A DNA stretch of 64,000 nucleotides from Tepidiforma sp. (GCA_026003935.1 BPIE01000001.1:682001-746000), one strand, 5' to 3'; numbered from the stretch's first letter, positions 33,738 through 42,248 are shown. Notes: generated from the sequence alone by a model not told the origin. Made by a program: numbers and translations.

Positions 33738-35675
33738 ATGCAGGCTGCGGCGACTGGGGCGATTGGGCCAGAACGACCCGGGGGCCAGGGGCTGGACCCG
33801 CACCAGGAGGAGTCGGGGAACCGGGCGATTTACCAGCTGCTGACCACGGAGGAGGGGAGGGCATGGACGGATTTCGTGGCGACGGCGCGGCAGGGGAGGG
33901 ACGGCTCATGGCGGTACGAGGCGTGGGCGCTGCGCGGGATGGTGCGCTGGGTGCGGAGGTTCGCGCCGGGCGGCGGGTACGTCTATGAAGTCGTGGAGGT
34001 GGCGGGCGAGAACCCGCTGGAGCGGCAGGACTACCGGGCGCTGGCGACATACGAGGAGGAGCTCGCGGCGGCAGGGAACCCGGAGGATGTGCAGCGGGCG
34101 TTCATCGAGCCGGAGCGGCTGACGTATCCGTATGCGTATGAACGGATTTCGCAGCTGTTCGACAGCCCCAATGCGCCGGACCTGGTGGTGAACCCGAAGA
34201 GTTATGCGTACGGGCGTCAGCCGGGGCAGCATGGCGCGCTCGACGTGGTGCAGTCGCGGTCGCCGCTGGTGTTTTCGGGGCCGGGGGTGAAGCGCGGGGC
34301 GGTGGTCGATGCGGCGGCGAGGCAGGTCGATGTGGCGCCGACGATTGCGCACCTCATGGGGTTTCCGCGCATCGATGGGCGGGACATCACGGGACGGACG
34401 TCTACGGAGCGGGGGGTTGCGCCGGACGTGTACCTGCTGCGGCAGGATGGGCGGGTGCTGGAGGAGGTGGTGGATGCGGGGTCGGGGCGGCCGGAGCGTG
34501 TCTACCTCGTGCTGCTGGATGGGCAGTCGCACACCGAGCTGCTGTACCGGCTGGAGCGCGAGCCGGGGGCGATTCCGAATCTCCGAAGGCTGATCGAGCG
34601 GGGGTGTTTGCTGCGGTACGGGAGCATCACGAACTTTCCCAGCATCACGTGGCCGAGCCACAACACGATTGGGACGGGGGTGTGGTGCGGGCATCACGAC
34701 ATCGTGAACCCGACGTACTACCTGCGGAGCAGGCGGGAGGTGATTTCGCCGCAGGGGCAGCAGTTCGGTACGGCGCAGTTCCTGAACCCGGAGGTGGAGA
34801 CGCTGTTCGAGGCGTTCAAGCGGGTGCTGGGGCCGGGGGCGTTCACGGCGTCGGTGAATGAGCCCTGTACGCGGGGTGCCGACCACGCATCGCTGGAGCG
34901 GCGGCTGGTTGGGGAGCGGGGCCGGCTGGTGGCGCTGACGAAGGAGACCGAGCACGAGATCAATCCGCGGTGGGCGGAAGAGCTGGAGGAGGAGGGGCAT
35001 CGGCTGCAGGGGCAGATCGACAACCGGGGACTTGCGCAGGCGCGGCTGCTGTTCCTCGACGAGAGCCACCCGACGCCGGTGTTCGTCTATCACGAGTTCG
35101 CGCAGCCGGACAGCTCGGCGCACGAGTACGGACCGCACCACGAGGGGGCGCGGGCAGCGCTGGACGAGACCGACCGGCGGGTGGGGCACATCGTGCGGAC
35201 GCTGGATGAGCTCGGACTGTTCGAGTCGACGCTGTTCGTCATCACGACCGACCACGGGATGGCGACGCAGAACGTGGAGCTGCGGGCGAATCCCGCGCGC
35301 ATTCCGCAGCGTGAGGGCATGGCCGCGGTGACGGCGGAGCCCTGTATCTACCTGCGGGACCTGCGGGTGGAGGTGGAGGTCACGGCGGACGGGAGGACGG
35401 CCCGGTTCGCGGTGCTCGACAACGATGCCGACGAGCGGGGGGATCACCCGCCGGTGGAGGACGCGCGAATTATCGTGACGGACCGGAAGGACGGGGTGGT
35501 TGCCGAGCTCCGCACGGGGCCGGACGGGCGGGCGGCGTGCGGCATCCCGGCGGAGCTGGAGCCGGGGGAGCTGCTGGCGGCTGTGCACGCCGAGGGGTTC
35601 AACGCGCGGCACCTGCGGCTGGACGGCGCGAATGTCTGCATCGACCTGCGGGAGGTGCTGTACGGGGCGGGATGA
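33738..35675 (+). CDS. Alkaline-phosphatase-superfamily hydrolase, permuted motif order
   Basis: 645 residues. Residues 255-515 carry the first part of the superfamily catalytic domain: metal ligand Asp261 (YLVLLDGQSH), nucleophile Thr304 (NFPSITWPSHNT), Asp458/His462 (QPDSSAHEYGP) and Asp505-His506 (TTDHGM). The elements that normally follow, GxHG and DVAPT, are found instead near the N-terminus (about 161-205: GQHGALDVV, VDVAPTIAHLMG). The C-terminal 100 residues form an Ig/carboxypeptidase-regulatory-like domain. ATG 33738 fits AGGAGG; ATG 33732 would abut it. Substrate unknown; phosphodiester or nucleotide pyrophosphate. Confidence 0.78.
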   Translation: MQAAATGAIGPERPGGQGLDPHQEESGNRAIYQLLTTEEGRAWTDFVATARQGRDGSWRYEAWALRGMVRWVRRFAPGGGYVYEVVEVAGENPLERQDYRALATYEEELAAAGNPEDVQRAFIEPERLTYPYAYERISQLFDSPNAPDLVVNPKSYAYGRQPGQHGALDVVQSRSPLVFSGPGVKRGAVVDAAARQVDVAPTIAHLMGFPRIDGRDITGRTSTERGVAPDVYLLRQDGRVLEEVVDAGSGRPERVYLVLLDGQSHTELLYRLEREPGAIPNLRRLIERGCLLRYGSITNFPSITWPSHNTIGTGVWCGHHDIVNPTYYLRSRREVISPQGQQFGTAQFLNPEVETLFEAFKRVLGPGAFTASVNEPCTRGADHASLERRLVGERGRLVALTKETEHEINPRWAEELEEEGHRLQGQIDNRGLAQARLLFLDESHPTPVFVYHEFAQPDSSAHEYGPHHEGARAALDETDRRVGHIVRTLDELGLFESTLFVITTDHGMATQNVELRANPARIPQREGMAAVTAEPCIYLRDLRVEVEVTADGRTARFAVLDNDADERGDHPPVEDARIIVTDRKDGVVAELRTGPDGRAACGIPAELEPGELLAAVHAEGFNARHLRLDGANVCIDLREVLYGAG

Positions 35676-35697
35676 AGGGACCCTGCGGCCGCCATGC

Positions 35698-35703
35698 TAG
35701 ACT
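35698..35703 (+). promoter_or_regulatory. -10 element, probable leaderless promoter
   Basis: TAGACT ends 6 bases before the GTG at 35710; no ribosome-binding site is present. Confidence 0.6.
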
Positions 35704-35709
35704 GGGCCC

Positions 35710-36504
35710 GTGGCGTTCAGCGTGGAGGACGTGCAGGATCTCATTCGCCTGCTGGCCGAGCGGCCGGAGTGGCGGGCGCAGCTGCGCCCGCTCATCCTCG
35801 GGGACGAGTTCGACCGGCTGCCGCGCATCGTTCAGGAGCTGGCGGAGGCGCAGCGTCGGACTGAACAGCGGACCGAGGAGCTGGCGGAGGCGCAGCGCCG
35901 GACTGAACAGCGGACCGAGGAGCTGGCGGAGGCGCAGCGCCGGACCGAACGGCAGGTGCAACAGCTCGCGGCGCGGGTCGATGACCTGACCGCGCGGATG
36001 GAGCGCGTCGAGCAGCAGATCGAGAAGCTCGTGACGGCAATCGATGCCCTGCGGGGGGAGGTGCAGCGGGCGCACCAGCGGCTGGATGCAGAGTTCGGCT
36101 TCCTGTACGAGATGCGGTTCGAGCGGCGGGCGCCATCGCTCTTTGGAACGTGGCTCCGCAAGCCGCGCGTGGTGACACTGAGCGACCTCGACCTCGTCGA
36201 CCAGGCCGAGGACGAGGGGCGGCTGGACGAGCGCGACCTCGCGGAGCTGCGCTCGCTCGACCTCGTGCTCGAAGGGAAGGACCGGCAGGACCCCGAGCAG
36301 CGGCCCGTGCTGCTGGCCGTGGAGGTTTCGCGGACGGTCGATGCGAATGACGTGAGCCGGGCGGTGAATCGGGCGCGCATCCTGGAGAGGGCCGGGTACC
36401 GCGCGCGGCCGGCGGTCGGGGGTCGAACGATTGACGAGCAGACGCGGGGGCTCGCTGAGGCGGCGGGGGTGCTGGTCCGCGTGGTCGATGACGCGGTGGC
36501 CTGA
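35710..36504 (+). CDS. Coiled-coil protein with PD-(D/E)XK-like C-terminus
   Basis: 264 residues. Residues 44-125 form a long coiled coil built on the repeat RRTEQRTEELAEAQ. The C-terminal part (about 135-264) contains LDLVLEGKDRQ and VLLAVEVSRTVDANDVSRA, which resembles a PD-(D/E)XK nuclease-fold core (D...ExS). Proteins of this design are abundant as paralogues in cyanobacteria and Chloroflexota and have no known function. Leaderless GTG start. Confidence 0.68.
   Translation: MAFSVEDVQDLIRLLAERPEWRAQLRPLILGDEFDRLPRIVQELAEAQRRTEQRTEELAEAQRRTEQRTEELAEAQRRTERQVQQLAARVDDLTARMERVEQQIEKLVTAIDALRGEVQRAHQRLDAEFGFLYEMRFERRAPSLFGTWLRKPRVVTLSDLDLVDQAEDEGRLDERDLAELRSLDLVLEGKDRQDPEQRPVLLAVEVSRTVDANDVSRAVNRARILERAGYRARPAVGGRTIDEQTRGLAEAAGVLVRVVDDAVA
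35839..35950 (+). repeat. 42-bp tandem repeat encoding a 14-residue coiled-coil unit
   Basis: Two nearly identical 42-base units (35839-35880 and 35881-35922, one base different) plus a partial third encode LAEAQRRTEQRTEE. In-frame units of 14 residues (two heptads) could vary in number between strains. Confidence 0.85.
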
Positions 36505-36607
36505 CTGGCCGCTTGCCTCACCTTCACGTGCACGGTAGATAGAACGGTACAGCAGCAGCCGGGACCGCGCGGCGGCCCGGACTTTTCGCACGCAGAAAGG
36601 CACAGGA

Positions 36608-37021
36608 TTGCACGACTATTCGAAGGTTCTCCCGCAGGCAACGCCGGAGACCCAGCCGTACTGGGATGGGTTGAAGGAAGGCAAGCTGATGCTCCAGCGC
36701 AACAAGGAGACGGGGCGGGCGTACTTCCCGCCGCGGCCGTTCGACCCGCGCGACCCGTTCGCGGAGGTGGAGTGGTTCGAGGCGAGCGGCAAGGGGCGCT
36801 TGCTGAGCTATGTGATCAGTCACCGGCCCCCGCCGGGGTTCGAGGCGCCGTTCGCGATTGCGGTGGTCGAGACGGATGAGGGGGTGAAGATGATGACGAA
36901 CATCATCGACTGCCCGCAGACGCCGGAGGCGCTACAGCTGGATATGCGGCTGGAGCTGGCGCCGACGAAGGTGAACGACGAGGTCACGCTGCCGACGTGG
37001 CGGCCGGCGAAGGAGGCGTAG
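36608..37021 (+). CDS. OB-fold (DUF35-type) protein lacking zinc cysteines
   Basis: A 137-residue acyl-CoA-associated OB-fold protein: YSKVLPQATPETQPYWDGLKEG is the standard N-terminal helix and LLSYVISHRPPPGFEAPFAIA the OB strands. The rubredoxin-like zinc ribbon usually present (CxxC...CxxC) is replaced by LMLQRNKETGRAYFPPR with no Cys at all. TTG start, preceded by AGAAAGG. Paired with the thiolase-like gene 2 bases downstream, as such proteins usually are. Confidence 0.8.
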   Translation: MHDYSKVLPQATPETQPYWDGLKEGKLMLQRNKETGRAYFPPRPFDPRDPFAEVEWFEASGKGRLLSYVISHRPPPGFEAPFAIAVVETDEGVKMMTNIIDCPQTPEALQLDMRLELAPTKVNDEVTLPTWRPAKEA

Positions 37022-37023
37022 GG

Positions 37024-38172
37024 ATGCCGAAGCCAGGCAGTGTGGCGATTGTCGGCGCGGCGGAGCTGGTTTCGCCGGAAGGGCGGTTCCCGGAGCTTTC
37101 GCAGCTGGGCCTGCATGCGCGGGCGGCGATCATGGCGATGAAGGAGGCGGGGCTGAAGCCCTCGGACATTGACGGGGTGGCGTGCGCGGGCGCGAGCCCG
37201 ACGGAGGTGGCGTTCTACCTCGGGATTACGCCGACGTACGTGGATGGGACGGCGGTCGGCGGGTGTTCGTTCATGATTCATGTCCGGCACGCGGTGGCGG
37301 CGATCGAGTCGGGGCTGGCGAAGACCGTGCTGATCACGCATGGGGAGAGCGGGCGCTCGGGCATCGGTCGGGGGGGCTTCGGGTTCGCCCGGCAGTCGCT
37401 CAACGCGCAGTTCGAGGGGTGGACGGGGCCGATGGGGCCGCCGACGATGTTCACGGTCCCGGTGCTGCGGTACATGAAGACGTACGGGGTGACGGAGGAG
37501 CACCTCGCGATGGTGGCGGTGGTGCAGCGGGAGTATGCGGCCCGGAACCCGAACGCGATGATGAAGGACCCGATCACCGTGGAGGACGTGCTGAACTCGC
37601 GGATGATTGCGTATCCGTTCCGGCTGCTGATGTGTTGCCTCGTGACGGACGGGGGCGGTGCGCTGATCCTGACGTCATCGGACCGGGCGAAGGATTTCCC
37701 GACGAAGCCGGTGTACATCCTCGGGACTGGCGAGAGCGTGGAGACGCCGATGGTGAGCCAGATGGAGGACTTCACGAGCTCGCGGGCGTTTCGCGTGGCG
37801 GGTCCGCGGGCGTTTCAGGAGGCCGGCATCACGCACGACGATGTGGACCACCTGATGATCTATGACGCTTTCGCGCATCTGCCGCTGTACGGGCTCGAGG
37901 ACCTCGGGTTCGTCGGTCGGGGCGAGGCGGCGCAGTTCATCTGGGAGGGGAACACGCGGGCCGACGGCAAGCTGCCGCTCAATACGAACGGCGGGGGCCT
38001 AAGCTACACCCACTCGGGGATGTACGGGATGTACGCGCTGCAGGAGAGCGTGCGGCAGTGCCGGGGCACGGCGCCGGCGCAGATCCCGGGGGTGAAGGTG
38101 AGCGTGGCGCACGGGGTCGGCGGGATGTTCGCGGCCTCGGGGACGGTGGTGCTTTCGAACGAGCGGCCGTAA
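37024..38172 (+). CDS. Thiolase-like acyl-CoA protein (SCP2-thiolase/Ltp type)
   Basis: A 382-residue thiolase-fold protein. Cys81 (AVGGCSFMIHVRHAV) aligns with the thiolase nucleophile. NTNGGGLSYTHSGMYG matches the NxxGG...H block. The second catalytic Cys of true thiolases is His here (SVAHGVGGMF). This pattern, together with the OB-fold partner, resembles SCP2-thiolase and Ltp2-type aldolase complexes used in sterol or branched side-chain degradation. The exact reaction is not certain. Confidence 0.82.
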   Translation: MPKPGSVAIVGAAELVSPEGRFPELSQLGLHARAAIMAMKEAGLKPSDIDGVACAGASPTEVAFYLGITPTYVDGTAVGGCSFMIHVRHAVAAIESGLAKTVLITHGESGRSGIGRGGFGFARQSLNAQFEGWTGPMGPPTMFTVPVLRYMKTYGVTEEHLAMVAVVQREYAARNPNAMMKDPITVEDVLNSRMIAYPFRLLMCCLVTDGGGALILTSSDRAKDFPTKPVYILGTGESVETPMVSQMEDFTSSRAFRVAGPRAFQEAGITHDDVDHLMIYDAFAHLPLYGLEDLGFVGRGEAAQFIWEGNTRADGKLPLNTNGGGLSYTHSGMYGMYALQESVRQCRGTAPAQIPGVKVSVAHGVGGMFAASGTVVLSNERP

Positions 38173-38247
38173 GGTTCACCGACAACGACAGGATCGACGG
38201 GGCGGGCCGCGGCGGCCCGCCCCGCAGCATGCAGCAGGAGGCTGGAG

Positions 38248-38970
38248 ATGCCGCTCGTGATCGGGCTCGCGGGGACGATCGCCGCGGGGAAATCAACCGT
38301 GGCGCAGCTGCTGGTGGAGCGCGGGGCGCACCATTGCGATGCGGACAAGCTCGTGCATCGGCTGTACGACCCGGGCACGCCGGGGTTTGCGCGGGTGGTG
38401 GAGGCGTTCGGTGAGGAGGTGGTGGGGCCGGATGGGTACATCGACCGGAAGGTGCTCGGGGCGAAGGTGTTTGGCAAGCCTGAGGAGATGAATCGGCTGA
38501 CGCGGGCGATTGGGTCGATTACGGAGGCGGTGAAGGGGGTCATCGACGGCTGGCGGGCGGAGCTCGGGGACGACGCGGTGTGTGTGATGGAGGCGGTGAA
38601 CCTGATGGAGCCGGGGTATGCGCGGTGGTGCGACCAGACGTGGCTGATCGGTGTGGATGACGACATTGCGCGGCGGAGGCTCATCGAGACGCGGGGGATG
38701 ACGGAGGCGGAAGCGAACCAGCGGCTGGCGAGCATGGTGCCGCTCGAGGTGCGTGCACCGGGGGCGGACTGGGTGTACCGGAACAACGGGACGCTGGAGG
38801 AGCTGCGTGCGGCGGTGTACGGGGAGCTCGACCGGCTGCTTGCGAAGCGGGCGGCGGGGGAGACGCTGGAATCGCGGTTCCCGGCGTGGTGGGCGGCGTT
38901 TCTCGAGAAGAACCGGGAGCGGCTGAAGCAGACGGGTGTGACGATCCCGGATGGCGAAGCGAAGAGCTGA
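38248..38970 (+). CDS. coaE: Dephospho-CoA kinase family protein
   Basis: Phosphorylates dephospho-CoA in the last step of CoA synthesis. 240 residues: P-loop GLAGTIAAGKSTVAQLL, the substrate-binding HHCDADKLVHRLY, and the DRKVLGAKVF and RRLIETRGMTEAEANQRL segments of the LID region. It is about 40 residues longer than most CoaE because of a C-terminal helical extension. It lies among acyl-CoA genes, which suits a CoA-related role. Confidence 0.85.
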   Translation: MPLVIGLAGTIAAGKSTVAQLLVERGAHHCDADKLVHRLYDPGTPGFARVVEAFGEEVVGPDGYIDRKVLGAKVFGKPEEMNRLTRAIGSITEAVKGVIDGWRAELGDDAVCVMEAVNLMEPGYARWCDQTWLIGVDDDIARRRLIETRGMTEAEANQRLASMVPLEVRAPGADWVYRNNGTLEELRAAVYGELDRLLAKRAAGETLESRFPAWWAAFLEKNRERLKQTGVTIPDGEAKS

Positions 38971-39007
38971 GGGCTGCGGCGGCATGGCGGGAGGGGCGAT
39001 GCTTCGG

Positions 39008-39013
39008 TAGCAT
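39008..39013 (+). promoter_or_regulatory. -10 element upstream of MaoC-type genes
   Basis: TAGCAT lies 34 bases before the ATG at 39048, which also has a GAGGAGAGG ribosome-binding site, so this is a conventional leadered promoter. Confidence 0.4.
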
Positions 39014-39047
39014 CTCCGCGCACAGTACTCGCAACGAGGAGAGGCTC

Positions 39048-39527
39048 ATGGCTGACGAAGGCTTCGAGTTCCCGGTCGACCGGACGCAGGTGATGCTGTT
39101 CGCGCGGTCGCTGCTGGACATTCGCCCTGAATACTGGGACCCGAATGACCCGGCGACGAAGGCTGTGGGCGGCATCACGGTGCCGCCGACGTTCGTGCAG
39201 TGCAGCGCGCACTGGCAGCCAGACTACCCCCTGGACCTGACGCGACCCCGGAAGGAGCCGCGGCAGCCGCGGCCGGAGGGGCAGGGCGGCGGCGGGCTTG
39301 GCCGCGGCCTGCATGCTGAGCAGCACTATGAGTACCACCACCCGATTTATGTCGGAGACACGCTGACGGTGACGACGCGTCCCGGGCGGCGGTGGGAGAA
39401 GGAGGGCCGGCGGGGCGGCAAGCTCTCGTTTTCGGAGACGATTACGGAGTACCGGAACCAAGATGGTGTGCTCTGCGTGACCGCGATCAGCGTGGGCGTG
39501 CAGACCGAGAAGGCTGTGGAGCAGTAG
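39048..39527 (+). CDS. MaoC-like dehydratase, N-terminal (FAS1-like) type
   Basis: 159 residues of the FAS1-like/MaoC_dehydrat_N family: FARSLLDIRPEYWDPNDPAT, GGITVPPTFVQ, HAEQHYEYHHPIYVGDTL and ISVGVQ. These pair with a catalytic MaoC-type subunit, as HadA/HadC with HadB or ChsH1 with ChsH2. It lacks the catalytic Asp-His of a hydratase. The partner gene follows 10 bases later. Confidence 0.85.
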   Translation: MADEGFEFPVDRTQVMLFARSLLDIRPEYWDPNDPATKAVGGITVPPTFVQCSAHWQPDYPLDLTRPRKEPRQPRPEGQGGGGLGRGLHAEQHYEYHHPIYVGDTLTVTTRPGRRWEKEGRRGGKLSFSETITEYRNQDGVLCVTAISVGVQTEKAVEQ

Positions 39528-39537
39528 GAGGAGATCG

Positions 39538-39936
39538 ATGCCGCTGCAGGTTGGCGATACGCGGGAACAGGTCGTCATCGAGAAGATCAACCGGACGCAC
39601 ATCGTGAAGTACGCGGGGGCGAGCGGCGACTTCAACCCGATCCACCACGATGAGGTATTCGCGAAGGAGGTGGCCGGGTACCCTTCGGTGTTTGCGCACG
39701 GGATGCTCTCGATGGGGCTGACGGGGCGGGCGCTGACGGACTGGCTGGGCGTGACGGCGCTGAAGCGCTACGGAGTGCGGTTCACGCGGCAGGTGTGGCC
39801 GGGCGACACGCTGACGGCGAAGTTCGAGGTGACGAAGGTCGAGGATGGCCTGGCGACGATCAAGGTGACGACCGTGAACCAGAACGGGGAGACGGTGATC
39901 GAAGGCGAGGCGGTGGCGAAGGCGGACGCGGTGTAG
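39538..39936 (+). CDS. MaoC-like (R)-enoyl-CoA hydratase
   Basis: A 132-residue hot-dog-fold hydratase subunit. YAGASGDFNPIHHDEVFAKE is the hydratase-2 motif with catalytic Asp and His. FAHGMLSMGLTGRALTDWL and RQVWPGDTL complete the family pattern. It probably forms a heterodimer with the preceding gene product. (R)-specific hydratases can feed PHA synthesis with (R)-3-hydroxyacyl-CoA, which is a possible link to the phaC locus. Confidence 0.9.
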   Translation: MPLQVGDTREQVVIEKINRTHIVKYAGASGDFNPIHHDEVFAKEVAGYPSVFAHGMLSMGLTGRALTDWLGVTALKRYGVRFTRQVWPGDTLTAKFEVTKVEDGLATIKVTTVNQNGETVIEGEAVAKADAV

Positions 39937-39965
39937 CGTCGCTGGGAAGAATCGGCCAGATGGGA

Positions 39966-39994
39966 CGGCCCGGCACCGTGGTGGTGCCGGGCCG
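39966..39994. terminator. Terminator between convergent genes
   Basis: CGGCCCGGCACC, loop GTGGT, then the exact complement: a 12-bp stem between the MaoC-type gene and the convergent thrS. Confidence 0.75.
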
Positions 39995-40013
39995 CGTTGC
40001 GTCGCGGGGTCGG

Positions 40014-41837
40014 TCAGTCGCCGAGGCGAGGGGCGGGAACGGCGGGGTGGACGCCGGGGCCGAGGACGCGGTCGTCGCGCTCGCGGCGGAGGCGTTCGAC
40101 GACGGCGTCGAGGGGAACGGAGCCCTGGTCGCCTTCGCCGCGGACGCGGAGGGAGACGGCGCGGGCCTCGGCTTCGCGGTCGCCGACGATGAGCATGTAG
40201 GGAACCTTTATGAGCTGGGCATCGCGGATCTTGGCGTTCATCCGTTCGTTGCGGTCGTCGACGTCGACGCGGAGGCGGTGGGCGCGGAGCGCGGCGGCGA
40301 CCTCGCGGGCGTAGGGGTGGTGGCGGTCGGCGATCGGGATGACGACGGCCTGGGTGGGCGCGAGCCAGAGCGGGAAATTGCCCTCGTACTCTTCGATGAG
40401 GAGGGCGACCATGCGCTCCATGGTGGAGATGATGCCGCGGTGGACGATGATGGGCTGGCGGCGGGAGCCGTCCTCGGCGATGTATTCGAGGCCGAACTGG
40501 CGGGGGAAGTGGAAGTCGACCTGGATGGTGGCGAGGGTTTCTTCCTTGCCCTGGGCGGTCATGAACTGAACGTCGATTTTGGGGCCGTAGAAGGCGGCCT
40601 CGCCTTTTGCGGGGAAGTATTCGAGGCGGAGGCGGTCGAGGACGCGGCGGAGGAGGGCTTCGCCTTTTTCCCACATTTCGGGGTTGTCGACGTACTTCTC
40701 TTTGTCGTCGGGGTCGCCGAGGGAGAGGCGGTAGCGGTAGTTGCGGAGGCCGAGGACGCCGTAGGCGTGTTCCATGAGCTGGAGGACGCCTTCGACTTCG
40801 GCTTCGACCATCTCGGGGTCGGTGCAGAAGATGTGGGCGTCGTTGAGGGTCATGATGCGGACGCGGCTCATGCCGGTGACCTGGCCGCTTTTTTCCCAGC
40901 GGTGCATGTTGCCGAATTCGGCGATGCGGATAGGGAATTCGCGGTAGGAGTGGAGGTCGGCGGCGAAGACCATGATGTGGGAGGGGCAGTTCATGGGGCG
41001 GAGGACGTATTCTTCGCCTTCGCGCTCCATGACGGGGTACATGGCGTCGTGGAAGTGGTCCCAGTGGCCGGATTTTACGTAGAGCTGGCGTTTGGAGACG
41101 TTGGGGGTGACGACGTGGCGGTAGCCGCGTTCGAGCTCGAGGTCTTCCATCCAGCGCTGGAGCTCGCGGCGGATGGTGGCGCCGTTGGGGAGCCAGACGA
41201 CGTGGCCGGGGCCGGTTTCATCGAAGAGTTCAAAGATTTTGAGGTCCTTGCCGATGCGGCGGTGGTCGCGGCGGCGTGCTTCTTCGAGCTGGTGTTCGTA
41301 GGCGGCGAGCTCCTCTTCGGTTTCGAAGAGGGCGCCGTAGACGCGCTGGAGCTGGGGGTTTTTTTCGGAGCCGCGCCAGTAGGCGCCTGCGACGGAGGTG
41401 AGTTTGAAGGCGCCGATTTCGCCGGTGTGGTTGACGTGTCCGCCTTTGCAGAGGTCGGTGAAGTTCCCGTGGGTGCACTGGGTGATGGCGCCGTCTTCGA
41501 GGTCTTTGAGGAGGTCGAGCTTGAAGGGCTGATTTTTCCAGCGTTGGAGGGCTTCCTCGCGGGAGATGCTGGCCATTTGGAAGGGGAGGCGAGCGGCGAC
41601 GCTCTGGCGCATGCGGTTTTCGAGCCAGGCGAGGTCGTCCTGGGTGAGGGAGCGGGGGAGGCGGAAGTCGTAGTAGAAGCCGGTATCGATAGGGGGGCCG
41701 ATGCCGAGCTCGGCATCGGGGAAAAGCTCGAGCATGGCTTCGGCGAGGACGTGTGCGGCGGAGTGGCGCATGCGCGCGAGGCGCTCTTCCTTTGGGAGGG
41801 CGGCGAGGTCGACGTGGGATTCGAGGGGGGTGGCCAT
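40014..41837 (-). CDS. thrS: Threonyl-tRNA synthetase without TGS domain
   Basis: Charges tRNA-Thr. The 607 residues start directly with the editing domain (HSAAHVLAEAM; CTHGNFTDLCKGGHV), followed by the class II catalytic core with zinc Cys in LRPMNCPSHIMVF, FGNMHRWEKSGQV and VHRGIISTMERMV, and the anticodon-binding domain. The N-terminal TGS domain (about 60 residues) of most bacterial ThrRS is absent; the ATG with GGAGGT upstream leaves no room for it. Expression is controlled by a T-box leader. Confidence 0.96.
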   Translation of the reverse strand: MATPLESHVDLAALPKEERLARMRHSAAHVLAEAMLELFPDAELGIGPPIDTGFYYDFRLPRSLTQDDLAWLENRMRQSVAARLPFQMASISREEALQRWKNQPFKLDLLKDLEDGAITQCTHGNFTDLCKGGHVNHTGEIGAFKLTSVAGAYWRGSEKNPQLQRVYGALFETEEELAAYEHQLEEARRRDHRRIGKDLKIFELFDETGPGHVVWLPNGATIRRELQRWMEDLELERGYRHVVTPNVSKRQLYVKSGHWDHFHDAMYPVMEREGEEYVLRPMNCPSHIMVFAADLHSYREFPIRIAEFGNMHRWEKSGQVTGMSRVRIMTLNDAHIFCTDPEMVEAEVEGVLQLMEHAYGVLGLRNYRYRLSLGDPDDKEKYVDNPEMWEKGEALLRRVLDRLRLEYFPAKGEAAFYGPKIDVQFMTAQGKEETLATIQVDFHFPRQFGLEYIAEDGSRRQPIIVHRGIISTMERMVALLIEEYEGNFPLWLAPTQAVVIPIADRHHPYAREVAAALRAHRLRVDVDDRNERMNAKIRDAQLIKVPYMLIVGDREAEARAVSLRVRGEGDQGSVPLDAVVERLRRERDDRVLGPGVHPAVPAPRLGD

Positions 41838-41849
41838 GTGCGGGGGACC

Positions 41850-42120
41850 TCCGGCGGGTGGCGTATGCGCCGCGATGCCGGGACGAGCGGCGCGCTCGTG
41901 GTTCCACCCGGCTTCTCCGCGCGGAGGCACGGACTCATTGGGGGCCGATAACGGGGCCGACCGCGCGACCTTATCGCGGTGAGGCGCTTCGGTGCGGGCT
42001 CGCGGGTGGTGTTCGCCTGCGCGGTGCTGCGCTTTCAGCCGCGGCGCAGCTCTCTGTCGTGGTGCGGGCTACTCGTCCCGGTCGTTGCCGTTGTGGCCGT
42101 GGGGCCTGTTTGGTTGTCTG
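41850..42120 (-). promoter_or_regulatory. Thr T-box riboswitch of thrS
   Basis: Read on the minus strand: GACGAGTAG (42069-42077, the AGTA of the S-turn), AGAGAG bulge (42050-42055), apical GGCTGAAA (42033-42040), then GAAC (42011-42014) followed by specifier ACC, a Thr codon (42008-42010), and finally the T-box TGGAACC (41900-41906) in a stem-loop. The base N in TGGN is A. The ribosome-binding site GGAGGT lies about 45 bases on with no obvious terminator, so control is probably translational. Confidence 0.85.
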
Positions 42121-42125
42121 GGGAG

Positions 42126-42131
42126 AGTATA
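42126..42131 (-). promoter_or_regulatory. -10 element of thrS
   Basis: Minus-strand TATACT just upstream of the T-box leader; transcription would start near 42119. It lies back-to-back with the rpoD promoter. Confidence 0.55.
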
Positions 42132-42152
42132 GCGGTGTGCGGGCGGGAGCTC

Positions 42153-42180
42153 TTGTCTTTTCACGGGAACTTGCTAGTAT
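42153..42180 (+). promoter_or_regulatory. rpoD promoter
   Basis: TTGTCT (42153-42158) and TAGTAT (42175-42180) with a 16-base spacer and an extended -10 TG (TTGC before TAGTAT). Confidence 0.5.
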
Positions 42181-42248
42181 GGAAAAGGCGTATTCTGCCT
42201 TGCGCGAGACCACGTTCCCGAAGGGGAGAGAGGAAGCAGCACCTGAGC

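Noticed and set aside
35839-35950. Short direct repeats as a CRISPR array
   Set aside because: The units are contiguous, in frame and encode a coiled coil; there are no spacers.
39952-41951. Plus-strand frame of about 700 codons opposite thrS
   Set aside because: Ala/Glu/Val/Asp-rich shadow of thrS codons with no start signal.
41979-42248. N-terminal extension of RpoD
   Set aside because: The open stretch is the antisense of the thrS T-box leader and spans the rpoD promoter; ATG 42249 gives the normal acidic N-terminus.
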